The notes beneath the pieces are model-generated. The model did no database searches. It worked only from the letters and a program-made list of their open reading frames with translations, and was not told the origin of the DNA. The position numbers were made by a program, and so were the translations under genes. DNA of 64,000 bases from Chloroflexota bacterium. GTDB taxonomy: Bacteria > Chloroflexota > Limnocylindria > P2-11E. Positions 25,304 to 34,097 of this stretch are shown one piece after another. Every line of letters begins with the position of its first letter. Positions within the stretch are counted from its first letter, which is position 1. The stretch is from assembly GCA_027310565.1 (NCBI GenBank), contig DAIDAP010000001.1, positions 124,001 through 188,000 on the forward strand. Direction: 5' to 3'.

Positions 25304-25792
25304 CTACGTCGCGCGCTGGCGCGCCAGCCTCGCCTCGCGGCGCCGCTCGGCCGCCCGCATGCGTCCTCGCTCCTCGTCGGTCTCCGCGACGAGCGGCGGC
25401 AGCGGCACGGGCCGGCCGCTCTCGTCGATCGCGACGAAGACGAGGTGCGCCGAGGAGACGTGCACGGCCTTTCCCGTCAGGAGGTTCTCCGCCTCAACCC
25501 GCACGCCGACCTCCATGCTCGTCTTCCCGACGTGGTTCACCGACGCCTTCGCCGTGACCAGGTCGCCCACGTAGACCGGAGCGAGGAAGGAGAGCTCGTC
25601 GATGAACGCCGTGACCACCCGGCTGCGCGCGTGCCGCGTGGCGGCCGCGCCTGCGCACGCGTCGATGAGCTTCATGATCTCGCCGCCGTGCACGTTGCCG
25701 TAGGGGTTCGCGTCCGACGGGAGCATCGTCCGCGACATGACCGTCTTCGAGGCGGCCACGGTCTTCGCCTGCACGCGCTGATTGTCGGTCAC
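25304..25792 (-). CDS. Acyl-CoA thioesterase (YciA/hotdog family)
   Basis: 162 residues, single hotdog domain. MLPSDANPYGNVHGGEIMKL carries the conserved N-x-x-G-x-x-H-G-G-x-x-[ML] catalytic turn, with DACAGAAATRHARS on the hotdog helix and KTSMEVGVRVEAE on the strands. It hydrolyses acyl-CoA thioesters in the cytosol. A charged C-terminal helix (EERGRMRAAERRREARL) is additional. Starts back to back with the dCTP deaminase-like gene. Confidence 0.88.
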   Translation of the reverse strand: MTDNQRVQAKTVAASKTVMSRTMLPSDANPYGNVHGGEIMKLIDACAGAAATRHARSRVVTAFIDELSFLAPVYVGDLVTAKASVNHVGKTSMEVGVRVEAENLLTGKAVHVSSAHLVFVAIDESGRPVPLPPLVAETDEERGRMRAAERRREARLARQRAT

Positions 25793-25836
25793 GCGCGCGG
25801 CCCCCGCCGTCCGGGCGTCGGGCCATACTTGCCGTC

Positions 25837-26370
25837 ATGTCGGTCCTGTCTCGCGAAGAGCTGCGCGCCGCGCTGGCGGCGGACCCGCCGCTCGTGGAGG
25901 GCATCGACGCCCACCACCAGCTCCAGCCGTCGGGGATCGACCTGCGCGTCGAGCGCGTGCAGCGCCTGGTCTCGCCGGGCGTGCTCGGCGCGGCGGACAA
26001 CGTGCGCGAGCCGGCGGCCCGCGAGGAGGTCGCGGCCGACGCGGACGGCTGGTGGTCGCTCGGCCAGGGCCCGTACGTCATCACCTACCGCGAGAAGGTG
26101 AACCTGCCGCTCGACCTCATCGCGCTCTCATGGCCGCGCTCGACGCTGCCGCGCTCGGGGGTGACGGTCAACGGCGCGGTGTGGGACGCCGGCTACTCCG
26201 GACGCGGCGAGGCCCTCCTCTCGGTGCTGAATCCGCGCGGGTACCGGCTCCAGCGCGGCGCCCGCGTCGCGCAGCTCGTGTTCCTCCGGCTCTCGACGCC
26301 GACGGCGGAGGGCTACCGCGGCCGTTACCACGGGGAGAATCCGAGCCCGAGGAGCGAGAGCCCGACGTGA
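25837..26370 (+). CDS. dCTP deaminase / dUTPase-like protein
   Basis: 177 residues of the trimeric dUTPase/Dcd fold. Motifs: IDLRVERV (motif 1), WPRSTLPRSGV (motif with phosphate contacts), VWDAGYSGRGEALL (catalytic region) and GARVAQLVFLRL. The set favours the dCTP deaminase branch but with a shortened N-terminal half, so a dUTP or other nucleotide hydrolase is possible. The stop overlaps the GTG start of the CDGSH gene (GTGA). Confidence 0.75.
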   Translation: MSVLSREELRAALAADPPLVEGIDAHHQLQPSGIDLRVERVQRLVSPGVLGAADNVREPAAREEVAADADGWWSLGQGPYVITYREKVNLPLDLIALSWPRSTLPRSGVTVNGAVWDAGYSGRGEALLSVLNPRGYRLQRGARVAQLVFLRLSTPTAEGYRGRYHGENPSPRSESPT

Positions 26371-26603
26371 GCGGCCCGACCGGTCCGCGTATCCGCACCC
26401 AGCCGAACGGCCCCTACATCGTGACCGGCCCGCTGACGCTCGAGGACGCCGAGGGCGACATCGTCACCGTCCCCGAGGGCAGGACGGTGAAGCTCTGCCG
26501 CTGCGGCCACTCGGCGACGAAGCCGTACTGCGACGGCACGCACCGGCGCGTCGACTTCGTGTCGCGTCCGATGTTCGAGCCGGAGCCCGTCGAGCGCGCA
26601 TGA
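26367..26603 (+). CDS. CDGSH-type iron-sulfur protein
   Basis: 78 residues. The [2Fe-2S] motif C-x-C-x2-(S/T)-x3-P-x-C-D-G-(S/T)-H is present as CRCGHSATKPYCDGTH near residue 52, in the Thr variant. N-terminal PNGPYIVTGPLTLEDAEG and PEGRTVKL complete the usual short domain. GTG start at 26367 inside the end of the deaminase-like gene, and ATGA overlap with the next gene, so three genes form one operon. Function: electron transfer or cluster handling, not further defined. Confidence 0.85.
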   Translation: MSGPTGPRIRTQPNGPYIVTGPLTLEDAEGDIVTVPEGRTVKLCRCGHSATKPYCDGTHRRVDFVSRPMFEPEPVERA

Positions 26604-27757
26604 CCCGCTCCGGGGTCGTGTGGGCCGCGGGCGCCGTGGCCTTCGGGCTCGCGCTCGTCGCCGCGGTCGGCGTCGCGCGCGCGCTCCCGCTCGGCTACGA
26701 CTCGCAGGCGTACTGGCTCGCGGGCCGCGGCCTCGCGGCGGGCGAGCGCCTCTATCCGGCGGCCGACGCGCCCCTCGGCGCCGCCGGCGAGTTCCACTAC
26801 CTGCCGATCGTCGCGCTGCCGTTCGTCCCGCTCGCCCTGCTCCCGCTCGATCTGTTCGTGCTGGTCTGGCTCGCGGTGCAGCTCGCGCTCGCGGTCGCGA
26901 TCGGCGTCGCGCTCATCCGGCCGCTGCCGCACGCGGCGCGGCCGTGGGCCGCGGCCGCCTACGCGTTCTTCCTGCCGAGCGTCCTCGAGATCACGCTCGG
27001 CAACCTCAACCTCGTGACGCTCGCGGCGGCCCTGCTCGCGTGGCGGTGGCGTGAGCGTCCGCTGCGCGCGGCCGCGCCCCTCGCGGCCGCGGTCGGCGTG
27101 AAGCTCCTCGCGGGCACGCTCCTGCCCTTCCACCTCGCCGCTGGCCGCCGCCGCCTCGTCGCGTACGCGTTCGCCGCCGGCGTCGCGGCGCTCGCCGTCA
27201 CCGCGCCGCTCCTCGCGACGGCGACGCGCGACTACCTCGCGCTCGCCCCGCGGTACGCCGACATCACGTGGGTCCGCGACCTCGTGGGGCGCGAGCAGCC
27301 CGCCGCGCTCGTGCCGGTGCTGTGGTCGCGCGCCTTCTCGTACGGCCTCATGGCGCTCGCGCTCGGCGTGTCGATCCTCGCCGGCCTGCGCGCGGCGCGC
27401 GACCGCGCGCACGAGAGCGATTGGCACGCCATCGCGCTCGCGGTCGGCCCCTTCCTGTTGCCGTTCGGCTTCGTCTGGACGACGTTCCTGGTGATGAGCC
27501 TGCCGCTGTTCGCCGCCGCGCTCGCCCGCGCCCTCGCCCTCGCCGGCGCGCCGCGCGCCGCCGCCGTCGGGGGCATCGCGGCCTCCTGGCTCGCGCTCCA
27601 GGCCGTGCAGGTGCGTGACCTGGTGCCGCTGGCGCTCCACGTGAGCGGGGTGCTGGCGCTCGTCGCGATCACGCTCGCGCTCATCGCCAGCGACCGCCGT
27701 CAGACGCTCGGCAGGTCGATCCCCGAGCGGCGCGCGACCTCCGCCGCCTCGGGGTAG
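26600..27757 (+). CDS. GT87-like (DUF2029) integral membrane glycosyltransferase
   Basis: 385 residues, about nine spans. The early luminal motif [19 protein letters not shown] with the Asp before the second helix is typical of GT-C mannosyl/arabinofuranosyl transferases of the DUF2029 group, as are [15 protein letters not shown] and the [16 protein letters not shown] cluster. Polyprenyl-phosphate sugars would be donors. The 3' end overlaps the hutU end by 58 bases, convergently. Confidence 0.7.
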   Translation: MTRSGVVWAAGAVAFGLALVAAVGVARALPLGYDSQAYWLAGRGLAAGERLYPAADAPLGAAGEFHYLPIVALPFVPLALLPLDLFVLVWLAVQLALAVAIGVALIRPLPHAARPWAAAAYAFFLPSVLEITLGNLNLVTLAAALLAWRWRERPLRAAAPLAAAVGVKLLAGTLLPFHLAAGRRRLVAYAFAAGVAALAVTAPLLATATRDYLALAPRYADITWVRDLVGREQPAALVPVLWSRAFSYGLMALALGVSILAGLRAARDRAHESDWHAIALAVGPFLLPFGFVWTTFLVMSLPLFAAALARALALAGAPRAAAVGGIAASWLALQAVQVRDLVPLALHVSGVLALVAITLALIASDRRQTLGRSIPERRATSAASG

Positions 27758-29346
27758 CCCGCGTCGGCGTGTCGCATCACGCCGGTGCCGGGATCGGTGG
27801 TGAGCACGCGGCGCAGCTTCTCGCGCCCGAGCGGTGTCCCGTCCGCGACACAGACCATCCCCGCGTGGAGCGAGTTGCCTATGCCGACCCCGCCGCCGTG
27901 GTGCACCGAGACCCAGGTCGCGCCGGCGGCGGTGTTCACCAGGGCGTTGAGGATCGGCCAGTCCGCGATCGCGTCGCTGCCGTCGCGCATGCCCTCGGTC
28001 TCGCGGAACGGGGACGCGACGGAGCCGGAGTCGAGGTGGTCGCGCCCGATGACGATCGGCGCCGTGATCTCGCCCGTCTCCACCAGCTCGTCGATGCGCT
28101 CCCCGAACGCCGCGCGCTCGCCGTAGCCGAGCCAGCAGACCCGCGCCGGCAGCCCCTGGAACGGGACGCGCTCCCCGGCGAGGCGGATCCAGCGGGTGAG
28201 CGTCTCGTCGTGCGGGAAGAGCTCGGTCACCAGACGGTCCGTCCGCCGGATGTCCTTCGGCTCGCCCGAGAGCGCGACCCAGCGGAACGGCCCGCGCCCC
28301 TCGGCGAACATCGGGCGGATGTAGGCCGGGACGAAGCCCGGGTACGCGAACGCGTCGGCGAACCCGCCCTCCTTCGCCTCGCCGCGCAGGTTGTTGCCGT
28401 AGTCGAACGCGACCGCGCCGCGGCGCATGAGCGCGACGATGGCCTCGCAGTGGCGGGCCATCGACTCGCGCGAGGCGCGCACGTACGCGCCGGGGTCGCG
28501 CCGCCGCAGCGCGGCCGCGTCGGCGACCGCGGGGACGTAGCCGTCGAGCGGATCGTGCGCGCTCGTCTGGTCGGTGACGACGTCCACGCGCACGCCGCGG
28601 CGGACGAGCTCGGGGAGCACGTCCGCGGCGTTCGCCACCAGGCCGACGCCGCGCGGCGTGCGCGCGGCGCGGTGCCGCTCCACCGTCGCGAGCGCGGCGT
28701 CGAGCGAGGGCGCGATCTCGTCGAGGAAGCGCTGCGCGAGGCGGCGCTCGGCGCGCGCGGGGTCCACCTCGACGACGAGCGCCGTGCCCTCGTTCATCGT
28801 GACCGCCATCGGCTGCGCGCCGCCCATGCCGCCGAGGCCCGCGGTCACCGTGAGCGTCCCCGCGAGCGAGCCGCCGAAGTGGCGGCGCGCGACCGCGGCG
28901 AACGTCTCGTACGTGCCCTGGAGGATCCCCTGCGTCCCGATGTAGATCCACGACCCCGCGGTCATCTGCCCGTACATCGTGAGCCCCGCCTGCTCGAGGT
29001 CGCGGAAGACGTCCCACGTGGCCCAGCGCGGGACCAGGAGCGCGTTCGCGATGAGCACCCGCGGGGCCCATTCGTGCGTGCGGAACACGCCGACCGGCTT
29101 GCCCGACTGCACCAGGAGCGTCTCGTCGTCCCCCAGGCGCCGCAGCGTCGCGAGGATGCGGTCGAACGCCTGCCACGAGCGCGCGGCGCGGCCGGTGCCG
29201 CCGTAGACGATGAGCTCGTCGGGCTTCTCGGCGACCTCGGGGTCGAGGTTGTTCTGGATCATCCGGAACGCCGCCTCCTGCGGCCACGAGCGGCACGACA
29301 GCGCGGTGCCGCGCGGCGCGCGGACGGGGCGTGCGGCGACGGTCAT
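27700..29346 (-). CDS. hutU: Urocanate hydratase
   Basis: 548 residues from ATG 29346. Second enzyme of histidine degradation, turning urocanate into imidazolonepropionate with tightly bound NAD+. Signatures: [15 protein letters not shown] start ([15 protein letters not shown]), [30 protein letters not shown], the NAD loop [20 protein letters not shown], and [18 protein letters not shown] near the C-terminus. hutH lies at 57.5 kb, separated by island 2; before that insertion the two would have been about 8 kb apart. A broken alpha/beta-hydrolase gene lies 5 bases upstream on the same strand. Confidence 0.95.
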   Translation of the reverse strand: MTVAARPVRAPRGTALSCRSWPQEAAFRMIQNNLDPEVAEKPDELIVYGGTGRAARSWQAFDRILATLRRLGDDETLLVQSGKPVGVFRTHEWAPRVLIANALLVPRWATWDVFRDLEQAGLTMYGQMTAGSWIYIGTQGILQGTYETFAAVARRHFGGSLAGTLTVTAGLGGMGGAQPMAVTMNEGTALVVEVDPARAERRLAQRFLDEIAPSLDAALATVERHRAARTPRGVGLVANAADVLPELVRRGVRVDVVTDQTSAHDPLDGYVPAVADAAALRRRDPGAYVRASRESMARHCEAIVALMRRGAVAFDYGNNLRGEAKEGGFADAFAYPGFVPAYIRPMFAEGRGPFRWVALSGEPKDIRRTDRLVTELFPHDETLTRWIRLAGERVPFQGLPARVCWLGYGERAAFGERIDELVETGEITAPIVIGRDHLDSGSVASPFRETEGMRDGSDAIADWPILNALVNTAAGATWVSVHHGGGVGIGNSLHAGMVCVADGTPLGREKLRRVLTTDPGTGVMRHADAGYPEAAEVARRSGIDLPSV

Positions 29347-29350
29347 GCCC

Positions 29351-29462
29351 TCATTCTGCGCCGAGGCCGTGCCGGTCGGGGAAGCGCCGCACGGCGTCGT
29401 TCCACGCCGGCGCGGCCTCGCGCGGCGCGGCGTGGTGCGCGCCGGGCAGGACGACGAAGTCA
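29351..29462 (-). pseudogene. C-terminal piece of an alpha/beta-hydrolase cut by island 2
   Basis: 36 codons reading [20 protein letters not shown], then [13 protein letters not shown], and a stop at 29351-29353. This is the last strand, catalytic His region and final helix of an alpha/beta-hydrolase. The rest is missing. The N-terminal part of the same kind of protein lies at 49974-50246 on the same strand, and the junction near 29462 falls in the palindrome GTCAATCGGATTGAC. Confidence 0.65.
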
Positions 29463-29609
29463 ATCGGATTGACTCGGTCAACTCACCGAGGCGCGTTCGT
29501 CATTCGAACTCGGGCAACGTCAGGCCTCTAGGGCGATTGCCGTCCCGACTCGACGGAGCAGGATCCTGATCTTCGCCTTTCGGCGGCGAGGTCGCGGATC
29601 GATCGGCGA

Positions 29610-30305
29610 TCACCGCCTCCCGTGCTTCGCGGCGATGCTCATCGCGATGCGCGTGCGCTGGGCCTCCTGCATATGGGCGCGCCCGAGCCCTTCAGCGCGG
29701 TCGCCGTCATGGGCTCGGATCGCCTCGAGGATCTCGCGGTGCTCGTGTATCGCGCGGTCGGTACGGCCGGGCTGCGCCATCGTGAGCCGCTGGTAGCGGC
29801 CCATCGTCGCCTCGATGTCGCGCATGAGCTTGAGCAGGCGCCGATTCCCGGCGACCTGCCACACCTGCGCGTGGAAGTCGCCCGAGATGCGGATCGCGGT
29901 GTCGAGATCGCCGGCCGACCGCGCCTTCTCGAGGGCGTCCAGTAGGAGATCGAGCCGGTGGATGTCGAGGTCCGTGGCGCGCTGCGCGGCGAGACGCGCC
30001 GCGACCCCCTCGAGCACGCCGCGGATGACGTAGCCCTCGAGGATCTCCTCCTCACCGAACTCCGTCACGATGACGCCACGCCCGGGGCTGTCGACGACGA
30101 GGCCGTCCGCCTCGAGGCGATTCAGCGCTTCGCGCACCGGCGTCCGGCTTACGCCGAAGCGGGTCGAGAGGTCGTCCTCGAGCAACCGCTCGCCGGGCTC
30201 GATCCCGCCATCGAGGATGTCGGCCTTCAGCTTCTCGTATACGCTGTCGGCGTACGAGCTTCGCTTGCGCGCGTCATTCGCCTGCTTCACCAACCCGCGT
30301 GCCAT
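29610..30305 (-). CDS. GntR-family regulator, FCD (FadR-like) subgroup
   Basis: 231 residues from ATG 30305, behind GAGGAGG. The N-terminal winged helix (YADSVYEKLKADILDGGIEP, LSTRFGVSRTPVREALNRL) is followed by the all-helical FCD ligand domain with metal-type His/Asp positions (RISGDFHAQVW, IHEHREILEAI, RAHMQEAQ). FCD regulators bind a carboxylate and release palindromic sites of the TGTATACA type. A matching site lies at 30400-30419 in front of this gene and again at 41768 and 43923, so it very likely controls the whole island. Read-through could also feed hutU below. Confidence 0.88.
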   Translation of the reverse strand: MARGLVKQANDARKRSSYADSVYEKLKADILDGGIEPGERLLEDDLSTRFGVSRTPVREALNRLEADGLVVDSPGRGVIVTEFGEEEILEGYVIRGVLEGVAARLAAQRATDLDIHRLDLLLDALEKARSAGDLDTAIRISGDFHAQVWQVAGNRRLLKLMRDIEATMGRYQRLTMAQPGRTDRAIHEHREILEAIRAHDGDRAEGLGRAHMQEAQRTRIAMSIAAKHGRR

Positions 30306-30399
30306 GCCGACCTCCTCGACGCGCGCGCGTCGTGCTCGCCTCCACGCTCGGCGTGCGGAGGGCGCCCACCACGGTGCGTGCCCCGGCGCCTTTCGCTCT

Positions 30400-30419
30400 G
30401 GATACAATCGTATACGTTC
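30400..30419. promoter_or_regulatory. GntR operator 1 (gntR / M20 operon)
   Basis: GGATACAATCGTATACGTTC, 17 of 20 bases equal to the other two copies. It contains TACAAT (30403-30408), a good -10 for the plus-strand operon starting at 30461, so a bound repressor would cover the promoter. It lies in the divergent gap between gntR and the M20 gene. Confidence 0.65.
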
Positions 30420-30460
30420 ACGTGAAGTGGAGGGACGAGGATGATTCCGCTGCCGGAGGC

Positions 30461-31630
30461 ATGACGCAAGCGAGCATTCGTGGCGCTCTCCAAGCGCGGA
30501 TCGACGAGGACGAGACCCTCCGCCTGCTGGCCGACCTCGTCCGCATCCCGTCACCGACCGCCGGCGAGGAGCGCGTCGCGGCGTTCCTCGAGTCCTATCT
30601 CCGGGAGAGCGGCTTCACGGACGTCCGCCGCGACGAGCACAACAACGTCCTGCTCACCATGCGCGGTGCCGAGCGGGGTCGGGCGACGATGTTCCTGACG
30701 CACCTCGACAGCGGCGGCGTCGGAAGCATGGAGGAGCCCTACGCGCCGCGCGTCGTCCCCGGCGCGCCCTTCGGCAAGAGCGGCGAGGTGATGCGCGGAC
30801 TCGGCGCGTGCGCGCCGAAGTCCGCGGTCGCCGCGATGGTCGCGGCGGCGCGTGCCGTGGCGCGCATCGGGCTGCCGCGCCGAGGCACGATCCACGTCGC
30901 GGCCGTCACGAAGGACATGCTGGCGAATCACCAGGGCCCGCGCGAGCTCTTCGAAAGCTTCGCGCCGCATGTCGATCGCGTCGTTGCCGGAGAGCCGTCC
31001 GGGAATCGCATCGTCCTTGGCGCGCGCGGCATCAATCAGCTGCGGGTCACGCTCACCGGCAAACCCACGCACTGGGGGCGTCCGACCGAGGGCACCAATC
31101 CGCTCTTCGCGCTCGCCGACGTCCTCGTGCGGCTCGAGACGATGCCGCTTCCGAGCGACCTGATTCTCGGCAGCGCGACGATCGCGCCGTTCGAGGTGCG
31201 CACCGACGCGCTGCCGCCACGCACGCCGGAGCACGTCGAGCTGCTCGTCGACCGGCGGACGCTGCCCGGCGAGGACACCGCCGGCGTCGTGCGCGGCGTC
31301 GCGGAGCTCGTGGGCTCCGCCATCGCGACGCGCACCGGCGTGGGCCACGCGACCGAGCTCGTGCGCGCCATGCACTCGTGGCGCGCGGACCCCGATGGAC
31401 AGCTCGTCCGCGAGATCCAGGCGGCCGTCGCCGCGAAACTCGGCGCGCCGCTCGAGACGACCTACATCACGTTCGCCTCGAATGCCGGGTACGCGATCGG
31501 CGAGAAGGGTCTGCCCGGCGTCGCGATCGGTCCCGGCAACATCGGCGACATCGGCCCGACCGAACATGTCGAGACGGCCGGGCTCATCACCGCGGCTCGC
31601 ATCTACGCCGCGATCATGGAGGCCGCATGA
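30461..31630 (+). CDS. M20-family metallohydrolase
   Basis: 389 residues from ATG 30461 (GGAGG before it). Related to ArgE/DapE/acetylornithine-type amidohydrolases: IPSPTAGEERVAAFLE, FLTHLDSGG (metal His and Asp), GACAPKSAVAAMV, AGEPSGNRIVLGARGINQ, and a dimerisation segment LRVTLTGKPTHWGRP with its His. The usual DEE triad is altered (VTKDMLANHQGP), as in the YgeY-like branch. It would cleave an N-acyl or N-carbamoyl bond. It overlaps the ALDH start by 4 bases, the first gene of the island's main operon. Confidence 0.75.
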   Translation: MTQASIRGALQARIDEDETLRLLADLVRIPSPTAGEERVAAFLESYLRESGFTDVRRDEHNNVLLTMRGAERGRATMFLTHLDSGGVGSMEEPYAPRVVPGAPFGKSGEVMRGLGACAPKSAVAAMVAAARAVARIGLPRRGTIHVAAVTKDMLANHQGPRELFESFAPHVDRVVAGEPSGNRIVLGARGINQLRVTLTGKPTHWGRPTEGTNPLFALADVLVRLETMPLPSDLILGSATIAPFEVRTDALPPRTPEHVELLVDRRTLPGEDTAGVVRGVAELVGSAIATRTGVGHATELVRAMHSWRADPDGQLVREIQAAVAAKLGAPLETTYITFASNAGYAIGEKGLPGVAIGPGNIGDIGPTEHVETAGLITAARIYAAIMEAA

Positions 31631-33066
31631 AGACGCTTGCTGCGTATGAGGTGCCCATGCTCATCGACGGGGAGCGTCGTGAGAGCGTGACGACATTCGA
31701 CATGGTCGATCCCTATCGCCGTACGATCGCGTCGCGCGTGCACGAGGCGAGCACCGACGATGTCGATGCCGCCGTGCGCAGCGCGCGCCTCGGACAGGTG
31801 GAGGTCGCGGCAATGCCTGCGCATCGGCGCGCCGCCATCATCCGCGGTGTCGCGACCGCCCTCGCGGCCGCGAAGAACGCCTTTGCGGAGCGCCTCGTGC
31901 GCGATTGCGGCAAGTGCCTCAAGGATGCGCGCGGCGAGATCGATCGCGCTGTGGAGATCTACCAGGTCTCAGCGGAGGAGGCGACGCGCATCGGCGGCGA
32001 GACGATCCCGTTGGACGCGCTCCCCCTTGGCGAGGGCGGCCGGATCGCATTCACGGTCCGCGGTCCGGTCGGTGTCGTCGCGGCCGTCGGTCCCTTCAAC
32101 GCACCGGTCCATGTGATCGCGCACAAGCTCGGTCCCGCTTTCGCCGCCGGGAACGCCGTCGTGCTGAAGCCGGCGCCCCAGGGATCGGCAGTCGGACTTT
32201 TGATCGCGGAGCTGTTCCGGGCAGCGGGCCTGCCGCCGCGCGCTCTCCAAGTCGTGCCCGGGCGTGCCGCTACCGGCGAGGCCCTCGTGTCGCATCCCGG
32301 AGTCGACATGGTGAACTTCACCGGCAGCGGTCGCGCGGCGGAGGCGCTGCTGCGCTCCGCGGGGCTCAAGCGGGTCACGCTCGAGCTCGGCGGTAACGCG
32401 GCGGTCGTGATCCACGAGGACGCGACTTGGGAGAAGGCGGTCGCCGCGTGCGTCGGCGCAGCCTACGGCATCACCGGCCAGAGCTGCGTATCGCTCCAGC
32501 GGCTGTACGTGCACGCTTCGTTGTTCGACCGCGTCGCTGCGCGGTTCGCGGAGCTGTCGGCTGCGCTGCGCGTGGGCGACACGCTATCGGCCGACACGGA
32601 TGTCGGCGTCATGGTGAGCGAGGAGGCCGCCGTGCGTGTGAAGGAGTGGATCGACGAGGCCATCGCCGACGGCGCGAAGGCGCTCTGCGGCGCGCGTCGC
32701 GACGGTGCGGCCGTCTGGCCGACGGTGCTCATCGGCGTCAAGCCGAAGATGCGCGTCGTGTGTGAGGAGGTCTTCGGCCCCGTCGTGAGCCTGCTGCCCT
32801 ATGAAGATCTCGACGCGGCGCTCGACGCCGTCAACGATTCGCCGTGGGGCCTCGCCAGTGGCATCTTCACGCGGTCGCTCGATGTCGCGCTCCTCGCGGC
32901 GCGGCGGCTGCGCACGGGTGTCCTGAACGTGAATGGACCATCGCGCTATCGCGTGGAGCACATCCCCTATGGCGGGCTCAAGCTCTCCGGGTGGGGTAAG
33001 GAAGGTCCGCGCTACGCCATCCAGGAGATGACCGAGATGAAGACGGTCATCGTTTCGCCTTCGTAG
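31627..33066 (+). CDS. NAD(P)-dependent aldehyde dehydrogenase
   Basis: 479 residues. Standard ALDH features: GPVGVVAAVGPFNAPVHVI, NAVVLKPAPQGSAV (cofactor Lys), VNFTGSGRAAE, TLELGGNAAVV (catalytic Glu), GITGQSCVSLQRLYV (catalytic Cys) and EEVFGPVVSLLPY. It oxidises an aldehyde to a carboxylate. In this operon it follows the M20 hydrolase and precedes LLM and ThDP enzymes, so it could oxidise the aldehyde made by the ThDP decarboxylase. Confidence 0.92.
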   Translation: MKTLAAYEVPMLIDGERRESVTTFDMVDPYRRTIASRVHEASTDDVDAAVRSARLGQVEVAAMPAHRRAAIIRGVATALAAAKNAFAERLVRDCGKCLKDARGEIDRAVEIYQVSAEEATRIGGETIPLDALPLGEGGRIAFTVRGPVGVVAAVGPFNAPVHVIAHKLGPAFAAGNAVVLKPAPQGSAVGLLIAELFRAAGLPPRALQVVPGRAATGEALVSHPGVDMVNFTGSGRAAEALLRSAGLKRVTLELGGNAAVVIHEDATWEKAVAACVGAAYGITGQSCVSLQRLYVHASLFDRVAARFAELSAALRVGDTLSADTDVGVMVSEEAAVRVKEWIDEAIADGAKALCGARRDGAAVWPTVLIGVKPKMRVVCEEVFGPVVSLLPYEDLDAALDAVNDSPWGLASGIFTRSLDVALLAARRLRTGVLNVNGPSRYRVEHIPYGGLKLSGWGKEGPRYAIQEMTEMKTVIVSPS

Positions 33067-33074
33067 GAGAAGAG

Positions 33075-34097
33075 ATGCCGACCTTCGGGATCGCCGTCTT
33101 CCCTGAGCACAACCCGCGTCGCTTCGCCGACCTCTGCAGGCGCGTCGATGCCGCGATGTTCGAGCAGCTCTGGATCCCGGACGAGCGCTTCTTCCGGGAT
33201 CTCGCTGTGCAGCTGACGCTCGCCGCCAGCAGTACGACACGTGTCCGGATCGGGTCCGCTGTGACCGACCCGTTCATCCGGCATCCCGCGCTCACGGCCA
33301 CGCTCATGGCGTCGGTCGATGAGGTGGCGGGCGGCAGGCTCGTCGCCGGCGTCGGAGCCGGAGTGAGCGGCTTCAAGCAGCTCGGCATCAAGCAGGAGCG
33401 CCCTCAGCTCGCGATCCGCGAGGGCGTCGCGCTCATGCGAGCGCTCTGGAAGGGCGGGAGCGTCGACTTCGACGGCAAGACGACGAGCTTCCACGGCGTC
33501 GGCCTCGACTTCACGCCTATCCGCCCCGAGATCCCCGTCTGGATCGCCGGCCGCGGCCCGGCGGTACTCGAGCTGGCGGGCGAGGTCGCGCAGGGCGTCA
33601 TGGTCGGCGCGCTCGCCTCGGAGCCCGGCCTGCGCTACGCCAATGAGCACATCGACAAGGGGCTCGCAAAGCGAGGACGCGACGCCTCCTCCATCACGCG
33701 CGCGGTGTGGTTGCACACCGCGATCGCGGAGGACGGCCAGGCGGCCCGCGACGCGGTGCGGACGATCGTTGCCGGCGCGCTCGTTTCGAGCCTCGGCGTG
33801 TTGCGCGAGATTGGCCTCCCGCTGTCAGACGACCTGGTGTGCTCGCTCCAGGGCGTGACCTACGGGATGAACAATCCAGAGATGCAACGGGTCGCCAAGA
33901 CACTCAGCGACGACGTCCTCCAGCACCTCAGTGTCGGGGGTACACCGCGCGAAGTGCATGCCCGGATGGTCGAGCTCGCGGGCATGGGAATCCAGCATGT
34001 CGCGGTCGTACCCTGGCTCGCGCAGGGGCAGCGCCTCGAGGAGTTCATCGACCTGCTGTCGGACGTCGCGCGCGAGACCATACAGGTGGCGCGATGA
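33075..34097 (+). CDS. LLM-class flavin/F420-dependent oxidoreductase
   Basis: 340 residues, luciferase-like TIM barrel. Features: LCRRVDAAMFEQLWIPDE, RVRIGSAVTDPFIRHP, GRLVAGVGAGVSGFKQLG, and the phosphate/cofactor loop PVWIAGRGPAVLELAGEVAQ. These can be FMNH2 monooxygenases or F420-dependent reductases; the PPOX gene in the same operon makes F420 use reasonable. Substrate unknown. Ends in an ATGA overlap with the ThDP gene. Confidence 0.85.
   Translation: MPTFGIAVFPEHNPRRFADLCRRVDAAMFEQLWIPDERFFRDLAVQLTLAASSTTRVRIGSAVTDPFIRHPALTATLMASVDEVAGGRLVAGVGAGVSGFKQLGIKQERPQLAIREGVALMRALWKGGSVDFDGKTTSFHGVGLDFTPIRPEIPVWIAGRGPAVLELAGEVAQGVMVGALASEPGLRYANEHIDKGLAKRGRDASSITRAVWLHTAIAEDGQAARDAVRTIVAGALVSSLGVLREIGLPLSDDLVCSLQGVTYGMNNPEMQRVAKTLSDDVLQHLSVGGTPREVHARMVELAGMGIQHVAVVPWLAQGQRLEEFIDLLSDVARETIQVAR

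Noticed and set aside
26414..29296. 960-residue minus-strand open frame
   Set aside because: Shadow of the GT87-like and hutU genes: Arg/Ala/Gly-rich low-complexity translation without any domain, caused by high GC.
29460..29474. GTCAATCGGATTGAC as the terminal repeat of island 2
   Set aside because: It is palindromic and lies at the left junction, but no matching sequence was found at the right junction near 49974, so it is not claimed as an element end.
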